Source: Rotaria macrura (Eukaryota > Rotifera > Eurotatoria > Philodinida > Philodinidae). Taken from it: a stretch of 64,000 nt of DNA. The stretch spans positions 1-64,000 of the forward strand of contig OENT01000932.1 of NCBI GenBank assembly GCA_900239685.1. Direction: 5' to 3'. Below, piece after piece: positions 1 through 11,239 of this stretch. The number at the start of each line of letters is the position of its first letter. Position 1 is the first letter of the stretch. Made by a program: the position numbers and the translations under genes. The notes under the pieces were generated by a model that worked only from the letters and a program-made list of their open reading frames with translations, was not told where the DNA came from and searched no databases.

Positions 1-3000
1 TTCATGTATTTTATCGGATAGTCTATGAATTCAGATAAGTTTCGTCATTGAATGACGACATTGTTCTTGAAAATACAAACGATATTGTCAGGTTTAATTA
101 TCATAATCTCATATGGGTCCAAAATCCTGGTCGCATTCTTTGATCATATCGAAGAACAACTCAGGAATACAGTTAGATAAAGATAAAACAATAGCAGAGG
201 GACCCTTTCGACCGTACTATATACAACCGTCTTACTAGGGTATTCTAATTAGGATGATGGAAGATAATAATAATAACGATATTGCCCTTTCATCATGAAA
301 GGAAATCGATTATTCCGCTTCCATCTAAATGATCGAGTAAGTATTAAGATGGAACAACAGAGCGTGAGTGTGGTCTTTATGAAATTTTCGAAACCCACAC
401 ACTAATTTCCATTGTGAAATATGAACAGAAAGTTCTCGAAAAATACCTTTACATCACTGAAATCGAACATTGAAAACGTATCTAATACCATATTCAAGAA
501 TATTATATGTTCAGACGGTTCTTACTGATACAATAAGTACAAAGTCCACCACATAAAAAATGGGCTGCGTTGCTGCATGATACCATTTTTTTAAAATTCG
601 CTGACCTATGTTTTCCAGTCGGTAGGTGTCGAGCCAGAAGTTCTTCAATCGACACTAAACACCTTGAAATGCGAAACTAGCTTAAAAAGCCATTTCAGTT
701 TAATGTTCAGAACAAAAGAATACGATTGCAATATGTGGAAGCAAGTGCGTTGTGGACGCGTCGTCGAAGAATATTTTGATTTCGAATAATTCCAATAGAT
801 GATTAACCTACGACTACAACTCGTCTTTCAAAAGATTATTTGATTAGCTTGGTTCCCTTTCTGTATCATGTAGAGATGAGTCGATTTCTCGCCCGAATTA
901 TGCGAAGAAGAGTCATAATGTTCATCAAAGATACAATGTCACATAAATTGGAATGGGAAAATGTCCATCGCTAGAGGAGCAATGTTGACATCGTTAATCT
1001 ATCGTTGGCATCAAAAACTCCAGGAGAACATAAGCAGTCGTTTTGATGGAACAGTGATGGTCTATTTCGCGTTGAAACCTTTGCTAGATCATTATCAATC
1101 TAACGTTGCTCTTTTACACGCAGTAGCGTTGGCTCGACTTTCGTTTTGTGAGAATGATTACTTACATTTGTTCACGAAATAGTTTAGATTTCACTTCATC
1201 AAAATGTTGTTTACACAATCAACATAATGCTTCTTCAGATAACCTTTTTCATCCATGCAACTAACTTTTATCACAGTGCATGCATATTTGTCGCGCTGTT
1301 TTGAAATGTTTTTCATTCTCGTTTTCGATAACGGACGAAAAGATGGTTAGGAGGATTGACAATAACCCACATCCCTCCCAATTCCTCCTGACAAAAATAA
1401 GTGGAACTTAATATTGCCGCCACTTCAAATTTTGCATCTAATTTATTTCACAGATTTATTGTGTATTTTGTTGTATAGTGTCACAATTTCAGTAATTAGT
1501 AACGACGAACGAATGAGAAACCTGGATTGGATCTCATTATACTCTAACAAGATAAAAACTGAAATTCGTTTTCGTACTTGTTTTAATTTTGCTAGCATAC
1601 ATAATATACAATTGCAGTTTTCTGACCCATCTCTCGTTTTTAATGATTACGATTTTGGCATTAGATAACGACTTGCGTAATGTATCTGTGAAAATATATT
1701 AGACAAAAAAGCACATCTCAAAGAAAAAGTGTGCTCTATATATTCTTGCCAGGGGAATATGTCTCGATAAAAAGAAAAGATATTGTGATCAATGTTAGCA
1801 TATTGGAGACATGCCAATCGTACATTAAACTCGTCAATCGAAGTAGTAAGTACATTTTCAGTCATGGCTAAGCACAATTCATGCTCTTCTAATGGCTGTA
1901 TCCGACTTTGATGATTGTTGACGAAATAATTTACTAATATATCTTCAATAGTAAACCACTCACTATCCTTTGAGAAGTTTCCCAATTTAGACGTTCCGGG
2001 TATTGTAGAGAAAATATCAAAACATTAGACACAACAATAATGACAAGAAATGTGGATTTCGTTCATAGGAAGTCAGAGTGAGAACGAATAGAAAAGAGGA
2101 TGTTCATCATAAAATTATTATCCCTTGTATCAAGAAGGTTTTCATGATAGGAGTACTTCAATGAAATTTCTTTTGCTTAAATTTTGAATTTCTGAAATTT
2201 CAAAAGTTAGTTGTTCTTATTAATTTGTTAAAGACTCATGATATATGTCTTAGTTTTGTGAAACGTGATATTAAATGAGTGTAGCAATATCGAATAAGAT
2301 ACATTGAGGGCAGACGATACTGTAGTGTCCATTTTTAGTTCATATTGCATAATTTGATTTTCTATCAGTCTTATCTTAGTAGCAGTAAGTTTCATCCATT
2401 GCATCGTGAATTTTCTGAAACATGAATGATAAAGAGTGCCCAAGTATGTGCCCAGAATATTGCCACTGTCGTACTTTGAAACCGAAGTAGATATCACTGT
2501 CACACCCGATCTCGATTCCAAGCGTTTGAGAATGTCTTTTGCGATCTTGGATCATTCGACGGGTTCTACACGTGCTACTCTTTGGTCAGCGAAAAATTGT
2601 GATATCAACAGCTAACCGTGATGGGGTCTGTGAGACCATTAGACCATTTCGTATACTTTTTTAACTAGTAAATCCTGAAAGAGTTTCACTTTGTGCTTAA
2701 GAATGGGCAAGAGAGTAAACTAGTCTAGTTTTATTTTTTTAAATGGTTTTATCCATCGCTCAGAATTTTTTGCAGGTAGTTATTTAATAGGTTTAAACTT
2801 TGGAAACTCTCTATTGTATCTTGAGTCTATGGTATCGAACCTAAAGGCACAAAAACAAACTATACGACGTTTCAGAGATTTAGACAGTTTCGTTTCATAT
2901 TTAGAATTGTTGTTCTTCAAAATATCCTTTGAAAAATCAAAATAGATTCATTTACTTTTAAGTCGATCAGCTGTCATGCAAAAAATAAAGAAAGGACAAA

Positions 3001-3243
3001 TGTTGCTGAGATTTTATATTACGGACATCATGAAACGTAGACGTGATTCTAATGATGACACTCAGCCCTTTTTGAAGCTTGTATTCTGATAGTTACGAGC
3101 GATTCTTATTCATTTTGGGCAACCATACGAATAGTTTTCTGATCCACTATTTATACATCGGAGTGCAAAAAATAGTTGCCATTGAACTTTACCGATGGTG
3201 ATGCAAAAGTTTTCATTTTTTTCTTACATCCGTCTGTATAATC
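1..3243. other. Non-coding stretch, no recognisable gene
   Basis: I see no recognisable gene, inverted-repeat element or tandem array here. Three short open frames (961-1182 +, 1647-1985 -, 2228-2521 -) encode unfamiliar peptides of 73-112 residues. The 112-residue minus frame at 1647-1985 has a fairly protein-like composition, but no motif I can name and no splice context that ties it to another exon. The last part, just before 3244, should hold the promoter and possibly a first exon of the sugar transporter. Confidence 0.5.
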
Positions 3244-4966
3244 ATGCTGAAAAGAAAAAACTTGTGTTTCTTAATTTCAGTGAATCGACGCATTGACGAA
3301 ATTTCAATAGAAACTGGAAGTGAAACTGATCAGTACATGAACAATTTACCAAGAGAATCTAAGGATGAAATTCATCATCATTTGCGACACCATAAGAATA
3401 TCAATTATGGAAAACCCTATTTTGCGGTGTTATTGGCCGGGTTTTCCTCTTTAGGTGGATATTTTTTTGGGTATGATCAAGGTGTGACAGGTGGTATTGT
3501 TGTTATGGATTCATTTAAGAAAGATTTTTGTGTTGGTGTATACGGCGATGAACGCACTTGTGATCTCCCAGTAGCTGCTTTGCCTGCAGGTTATCGACGG
3601 TTTTTTGTACTCTTCACTTTACTTTATAATGTCGGCTGTTTTCTTGGTTCTGTGTTCATTTGTTCAATTGTAGCAGAAAAATTTGGACGTCGAGCCATTA
3701 TTTTCACATCAGCAATGCTATTTTCAATTGGTACATCGATGGTGATCTTTCCGCCAGGAGGTTCTGAAAAAATAATGGTTCTCATACTTATTGGGAGAAT
3801 TGTTGAAGGAACAGGAGTTGGGTGTTCATCATTTTCGTGTCCATTATATGCTTCGGAAATACCTCCAGCAAATCTACGTGGGATGCTTTCTGGATTCATG
3901 CAGCTGACAGTGGTTATTGGATTATTTGCTGCCAATGTAGTGAACATTTTATTACAAAACCATAAGTGGGGTTGGTGATTGTCAAACGCAATTATTTTGA
4001 TTGCTCCTATTGTGATTATGATTGGTATATTTTTCTGTCCTGAAACTCCGCGATGGCTTTTCCAGAACAAGAGCCGAGAGGCAGCAGAACAAAGTTTAAA
4101 ACGTATTCGTAAAACAGACAATGTAACTGCTGAATTGGACGCTATAGCAGATAGTGTTAAAGAAGAAGGAAATCAAATGTCAATCAAAGAATTCTTCACA
4201 ACACAGAAAATACTTGAGCGACTTGGCGTTGGCATTGGTATCCATGTTTTGTCACAGACAACAGGTATTAATCCTATATTTACATTTGGTGGTATTATTT
4301 ATCAAAGTGTGCTCGGCAATGGCATACTATCACTATTCATCTTATCTGGTACAGTTCTTCTGAGTACCATTCCGGCCTTATTTTTATTCGATAGAGTGGG
4401 GCGCCGAAACCTACTCATATTTGGCGGGTTGGCTATGGTAGCGGGCCACTTTGTAACAGCAACTATATTTGTCTCAAATTGCAATGTTGAACGAAAGTTC
4501 ATCAATGGCACTGCAGCAATTCAAGAAATTGTGAATTGTAAAACAAGCTTTGGCATACTAATGCTAATCTTTACTGCAGTTTTTGTAGCATTTTTTGGGA
4601 TCTCTTGGGGACCGATTTCCTGGATTTATGCAGCTGAGATATTTCCTCTTAACGTTAGATCTAGAGCTGTATCAATGACAACGGGTAGTAATTGGTTGAC
4701 GGGTATAATTTTGTCTTATGCATTGGAATTGATCGCTCCATTAGGTATACACGGCATATTTTATCTTTTCGGTGGTCTGACTGTGTTAGCTGTTGTATTC
4801 GTGTACCTTTTTCTGTCCAGAAACGAAAGGTATTTTATTAGAAGACATTGACGAAAAATTTGAAAATTTCCATTTCCAGAATAGAACAATATTAAAAGTA
4901 TTAATCCAGTCATTACAGCGGAGCAGAAAAAGAAACGCTAATGTGAATGATGTAGGAATAGAATGA
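3244..4966 (+). pseudogene. MFS sugar porter (hexose transporter-like), two disabling changes
   Basis: This is a 12-helix sugar/H+ symporter-type transporter of the major facilitator superfamily, expected in the plasma or vacuolar membrane. Family signatures run in order: the first helix with GGYFFGYDQGVTGG, the loop EKFGRR, GRIVEGTGVG, PETPRWL after helix 6, SQTTGINPI in helix 7, DRVGRR, the WGPISWIYAAEIFPLNVRSR block, and PETKG near the C-terminus. Length, about 570 codons, is normal for the family. Two changes break it. A TGA at 3976-3978 lies where relatives read GWR-LS, so it is probably a CGA-to-TGA change. One extra base near 4807 shifts the frame, so the conserved PETKGILLEDIDEKFE tail is read in another frame and ends at 4966. 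A likely splice acceptor (ttaatttcag, ending about 3280) suggests that the true N-terminus lies in an upstream exon and that the ATG at 3244 may be intronic. Either sequencing error or real decay could explain the changes. It resembles fungal/plant hexose transporters, so transfer is possible but unproven. Confidence 0.88.
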
Positions 4967-5751
4967 TGACTTCTTGAGTATACTTATCTTTTACTTGATT
5001 ATCGCTCTTATGCTTTAAAAAATGTGTGCACGTCTACAATGTTCAATAAAGATTCTATCTAGTTATCAACCGATACACCTGTTGAATGTGAGAGTATGGG
5101 TGTAGTGAGAAGATCTATACCGAGACTCACAGTTTTCTTCGAAAATATATGTGAGTTCCACAAAACCATGTCATCTACGAGATGGGATACAGAGTCATTA
5201 TAAGTAATAAGAACATCTAACTGACTAATGGCATGAATACTTACAAGATCTATGGTTATGAATGATTACGAACACCTTAGATTCTGTTTTTCCTATCTTT
5301 CACATGAATTCTCCTCTCAAAAAAATGTTCTTCGTTCGATATTTCAAAACTACTTCTGGTATTGTCATGTAATCCTTTGTGAACCATATATAAGTAATAG
5401 AGTAAAGTGTGGGATGTGAATGATGAGAACACCCACACCAGAAGAGTTACAAACAAGAGAAAGGCTTTTGGCAAATACGTAGAAAATATAGTGTCAATTG
5501 TCTTAAATTACAAAATGGACAATAATTCTAATATAAATCGCTAAAAAGGATGGAATAACTTCTTCTAATTTCAAGTCGAGGGTTCGCATGGTGTTGGCGT
5601 TGATGGGTTGAAAAGAATGCCCACACTGAAATCTCACATCCAACCAAATACGGAAAAATGACTGCCATTAGATAGAAGATGCTGACGAAATATACTATAT
5701 TCAATTCACATATTGAACACGGATCAAAAAGTGAACGAATCATTATGTTAA
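4967..5751. other. Intergenic stretch with a dispersed 43-bp repeat
   Basis: No gene is recognised. Positions 5129-5171 (centred on tcttcgaaaatatatgtg) recur, with only a few differences, in inverted orientation at about 29086-29128. Short ORFs here show no family features. Confidence 0.5.
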
Positions 5752-5760
5752 TCCTATCCA

Positions 5761-6032
5761 GCAGCTACCGGGATTTATCTTTTCGGGATTTATTGGAATT
5801 TATTAATAAGTCCCTAAGCATATTGAGATATATCCCATATAGTTCCCGAGTGAATATATGATATGGATGAGGGCATGTGTGCTGGTGTGCTGGTGTGAGT
5901 GAAATTGTAAGTGCATTTCTGTTAGTGTGGGTGCCAGTATGCTGATATATCATCAAAATTAATAAATCCTCAATAAATAAATAAATCCCGTAGAAAAATA
6001 AATCCCGAAAAAATAAGTCCCAGTAGTCCCTC
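5761..6032. mobile_element. MITE, 272 bp, 9-bp target duplication (Mutator-like)
   Basis: A perfect 9-bp direct repeat, atcctatcc, flanks the unit at 5752-5760 and 6033-6041. Inside it, the ends are imperfect inverted repeats of about 32 bp: the left end contains gggatttat then cttttcgggatttatt, and the right end, reverse-complemented, contains gggacttat then tttttcgggatttatt. No transposase is encoded. A 9-bp target duplication fits Mutator-like elements, but the superfamily is inferred from this length only. The interior holds several copies of the word aaataaatccc. Confidence 0.75.
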
Positions 6033-6041
6033 ATCCTATCC

Positions 6042-9000
6042 GGATGTGATCATCTCCATTCTACTACACTCTGACAGATCAATCAATGAATTTGCGGTAA
6101 AGGAAAGCTCATCTAACATATCAAAACTTGACAATAGATCAGCAAAGGGTGAGGTACTGCTTAATTATGAATGTCCTTCTCCGACACTGTCTGCAGTGAA
6201 TACTGTATAAAAGATAAAAATGGATTAATCTGAAATGCATTCCTACGATAAGTCGAATCGATCAATTTGATTAGACTCCACTATATTTTTCTTTGATCAT
6301 CATCTGAATACGAATTACCCTCAAAATATAGTAGCATCAATTGATTCAGTTTTTGTGATCATGTTCAATATTCTCTTCAATAAAATAACTTTCCAATCAC
6401 TTGCCATATTTTTAATAAAATCGTTTGATATATCTCTTAATTTTGATCTAATCAATAGTAAATGTTGTGAATTTTGAAAATTTACTTAAAGAAAACTGTG
6501 GATGTTGTACATAGTTACTTCTGTGAAAAAAATTGTATTTCTAATGCTTCAGTAGATGAAAAAATGTATTCAATAGAATCTTAACTATAAAGTTTAAATA
6601 ACATCTTTTCATTTTGCATTATAATATTGATATTGAACTATATGGAACATGAATTTTGTTTTCAATATTTTCTTTATTTAATGAAAAGAGCTTTTCAAAT
6701 CCAAATTCGTGAAAGCAAAAGCAACAGTATTTTTTTTTTTCTCTGAAGAAATCAAATCAATGTATAAAATATTTTTAAGGATCATTTTCACGCTGAATAT
6801 GAGAATAATAATAGACATACCACTTAATTATCAATAATCAAATTTACATTTTCTATTTGTAAATCCTGTCTACTACAGCACATTAAATAGAAGTTAATCT
6901 TAATGTACAAACTAGATCTCGAAATGAAGCGTATTGAACACATACCAACTGATCTATCGTTTTCAATCACTAATCAACTCTTTTTTTTTCCATTTTCAAT
7001 GTTTTTTCTCTAATGGCAACTGTTCAAAACAAAGTTTCTAGTTAAATAAAATTTTAAAAGTGCTGAAAAAATTGAAAAAAAGAAGCAGACAGACTCATGG
7101 ATACAATAATCGGTGTGACCAAGAGATATGCGTCGTTGAAGTTGACGAGTTATTTGATTTTGATTAGATGATTAGGAAAATTACAAAAGCAAAAGAAAGT
7201 GTTTCGAAATTTTTAATACTTGCACAAATATGATGTTTAAATTAAAAAGAACTGAGATATATGTAAAGTCGGTAATAATTATCCGAGTTGCATTGTCGAT
7301 TAATTGGAAAATATTCAATACTTAAGCGAGTCAACTCGTACTAATAGTGTCACATGATTGAAAATCTGATCAGAGGGACTATATAGAAAAGTTATTATCA
7401 CACGTATAAAGTGTTGATAGAATTTACCTGATCTATTTCGACTGTTTTAAATATGAGTCATCTAATATTCTGATAGTTTCAAGACAGTGTGTTTTTCTTG
7501 ACTTTTCCATTCCATAAGTTGTTTATGAGATATCATCGTGTTACTATGTTTTTCTGCAAATGTAATCATGGTATTGACTGGAACATTGTTCCCTTAAATT
7601 TCATTATTTTTCATTTTCTTATTCAATTACTATTCTTTTCAAGTTTGAATACGTATTTTTGATAATGTTTTTGTATGTCACTATGCATTGCATTAAAACA
7701 ATATTTCATCATAGATCATAAAGGATCATAAAGAGTCAAATATTTCCTTCTTGTGATATTTTAATGAACTAAGTATTATCAATCATGTATGACGCGAAAA
7801 AATACGATTCGAATAAGAATATGATATCAAATAACAAATTGCGTTTTTTCCGACAACAATCTGTAACAATGACGACGTGTAATATTCTTTGTTGATGTCA
7901 ATATCATCATCCAAGGTACTTCCATTTCATGAAGAAAAATGATCTCATTCTGCAAAAGTTTCGTCTTTCAATTGCCGATATGTTATTCTCCACGTCATTA
8001 ACAAAGATGTTTTTATTTGTCACACTAAACAACACTCACAAGTTACTTTAAAATATTCTTCTTATGGATAAACTATTCGATAGATTAATACTATTTTGAA
8101 ATCTATGTGGATTAATTAAGTAAGAGTAGTCCGTTACTATGCTGCCATGAGAAGAATACTTCTTATCGAGATCTAAATGGGAAAAGACTAAATGCAAAAA
8201 ATGACGACAATAGTTTTGTGTGATTGAGAGACGAAATGAAGGCAAAACAGAATCAGATAAGCAAAAGTGAAACAGTCTTTTGTAGAAAATAGATTCCGAA
8301 TGCTAGTGTAAACAGACATCAACTGAATATTTTAATGGGAAAACAGAGTTTCTTTATGTGTTTGTTCACAGAAGAATAGAAGATCAAGATCTTCTCACTT
8401 GTCGAATAAAGTCTTCTCTCTCTATTTTAGGCTAAATCAGATTTCATTTTTAAAGGGCGACACGACTGATTTAAGTAAGCTTTTTTAGTTTAAGAGAAGG
8501 TTTGTGAGAACATCGTGAGCAGAAGACTTGGGCGTGATCGAAACAATTTGATTTCTCCTCTTTCAACATTTTTAATTGTTAGAACCTGATTTGAAGTAGC
8601 TATAGGTTTGGCAACAAGAAAATCGTCAGAGAGGTTGCAAAAAAGCAGACTTTTCAAAACCTTTCAGTATTTCGCCTTTGAATCCGTTATTTTTCAGCAG
8701 CTTTTCTCTTAAAATATTCCATGGTATAGAGCTCATAATACTATGAACAAAGTAGCCTCTTACGAAAGTTGAAGGGATGAATGTAGGATGACGACAGATG
8801 CATAAGACTTGACTACTAGAGTGTTTCATTCCCTAGGCATCCCACACATTGTATCCTCCCTTACGTCGGTCGATAATTTCTGAAGACAATAATAATTTCA
8901 TCAATAAATAAGACCATCTATGCACTGACTGACGTGAATAGTCACTTGTCATTGCACAATTGAATTTGGCTTCTTTTTTGCTATCCTTTTCACGCAGTAA

Positions 9001-11239
9001 AGACTAAGGATAAAGGCGAATACGCACGTTTTTCTCGACGTGAATAGAGTAAAGAGGTAACAAAAGACACGCTTTTCTGTTACATGTCTGAGTCATAAGC
9101 GTATTATTATTCATTTTCCGTGGTTCTCATTAAGTTTTTAATAAGAAAATGCAAACCAATTCAAATATCTCTATATTTTGTTCTTAAAGAGACATGATAC
9201 GAAACGTAATTAACAATCTTAATCACATATTCAATAGTTATTCATTCTCATTTAAATTTTTCTGAATTGAAATTGAAAAATTTGATCTCATGACAATGAT
9301 CTCTAAATAGAAGATAATTATAGATTTTTATTTATCTCTTTCACATATTATACGTCATACTACTCTTCTAGATATGTTATTTGTGACATTTCTATGTTAA
9401 ACTCAATGCATTTTCTTCTCTGAAATATAAAAATCGTTGAACTCATCCCCAAATAAACATGAAAATGCAGAATATGTTCATAGGGATACTTTGAGATGAT
9501 TTAAAACGCAAAAAAACGAGTCGAAATTTATGAATTTTGAATTTTAAGAGAAGTCTATAATAATTAACTATTTAAAACTCAAATTGGATAAGTTTATATT
9601 AACATTAATGAATATAAGATTTGTAATTACGACAAAAATTTACATTCAATAGTGAATGTTCCGAGAGAAAAAAATCACCAAAACGTTTCCGATAGTACTC
9701 TTGTACAAATAAAAATCTACATAGAGTATTTCTACCATTTTTTATACATGTTATTAAATAATAACTTACATCGTTTGCAAGGGCTGAAAATCAGAAATGA
9801 ATTCGTCCAAATCTTATTTCATTACGAAGAAGATTTTTTAAGTTCCTCACAATTTATTTTATTATATTCAAATAGCCTAAGCCTTTTCAATTGAAATGCT
9901 GAGTTATGACTCGTATCATTTATCATTTGTGCATACTTAGAAGTTCCGAAAAATTTCATTAATATATACTTACCATTTATCATTATAGAAGATATGATAA
10001 AATTTGGTAAGTTCTTCTTTGTTTTGAAGTTTTAAGAAGTACTGATTTGTTGTCTTTATCTTCCAACCCAAAACGAAAAATATTTAAAATCGACGTAAAA
10101 TGAAATTAATGCTAAATATTATTTTAGAGAGAACTTCCTTTTTTATGGGAAACAATTTGTTGAATAGAGTACAAAAATACAATAATCTTCTCGAAGTAGA
10201 AACATTTTTTCGCCTGTTTTATGTATTTTTAAAAATCAGGGGAAAATTACGCACATTAATTGCTAGGGCAAAAATAATGATTCAAAACGTGTTCATCATG
10301 CGAAACACAGAAAGCAGACGAAAAATGAAATTTTTCACTTAATATGAATCTTTTAGTTCATTGTAGAAAATTCGATGGATTTTAGGCGAAAGTTTTGTTC
10401 TTATACAAGTTTTCCGGAACGTTTTAGGTCATCGAATGACTCCTAAAATGCCTTCTCATGCTAGAGATAGTGTCGAATCTAAATATTTAGTAAATTCATC
10501 AAAATGCTTATATATTGTTCTTTCATCACGAACAATGTATCAGTCAAATGTAGCAAACACTTCAAATCTGAAAAGTCTGAAGGTAGCTGGATCTCCCTTT
10601 TATATGAATCTCAATCGTGGTTGACGTCGAAGCATGAAATTTAGTCTAACTGTCGTTTCACCTTATGTTTGTCGACACTCAGCATTCACACCCTCGTCGA
10701 ACATCTTGCTTTCTTGTTATTATTAAAAAATCACCAACAAATTCATTCACACCTTTATAGAAAGTCAAACTCCATTCCACTATCTGAGTATCCTTCTAGA
10801 AAAAAAAGAAAATATGCTAGAATTTCATATTTTCGTGCGAACATTGTGGCCATTCTCAATAATTCATTGATATAAATATAACAGCAAAACTGCTTGCAGA
10901 TCACAAGTAAGTAGTACAAATCTACTAGTGCCACATAATTAAAACGTTGTTATTTTAGTCGAATAAAACAAATACATGCCAAACAAGTTTTCAATAAGAA
11001 AAAAATGAATACTTGGTTTTAAATTTAAGAACATAATATGAGAGAGAACATATCATAGAAATAAGAAAGCAGAAAGCTATCAATATCTACTTCATTTACG
11101 GAGAAAATTTCAATCCTTAATTCTTGCTCTTTTAGATAAAAGTGAGCGAATCTTCAGATGAAAGTTACTTCTTATTTCATCAAGATTTTTCTACATTTGA
11201 TTTTAGTAAATTTGTCAACTATATGATCATTTAATATTC
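6042..11239. other. Long AT-rich stretch without a confident gene
   Basis: I see nothing convincing in this 5.2-kb block. It is very AT-rich, especially at 6400-7300 and 9200-10100. A minus-strand open frame at 8626-8829 contains SIPWNILREKLLKNNGFKG, which faintly recalls the palm region of a LINE reverse transcriptase, but it is isolated and too short to call. Other short ORFs (9652-9894, 10100-10342, 10436-10624, 10669-10875, all +) are Lys/Phe/Leu-rich products of AT-rich DNA. Confidence 0.5.

Noticed and set aside
3976-3978. TGA read as a sense codon (recoding), since in-frame TGA also appears in the transposase
   Set aside because: TGA is the natural terminator of the EXORDIUM-family gene and of the gene at 11240-13931 here. 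CpG-to-TpG decay explains the sugar-transporter stop more simply.
8626-8829. Minus-strand frame with a faint LINE reverse-transcriptase flavour
   Set aside because: Only about 30 residues are suggestive, with no catalytic motif or neighbouring RT segments.
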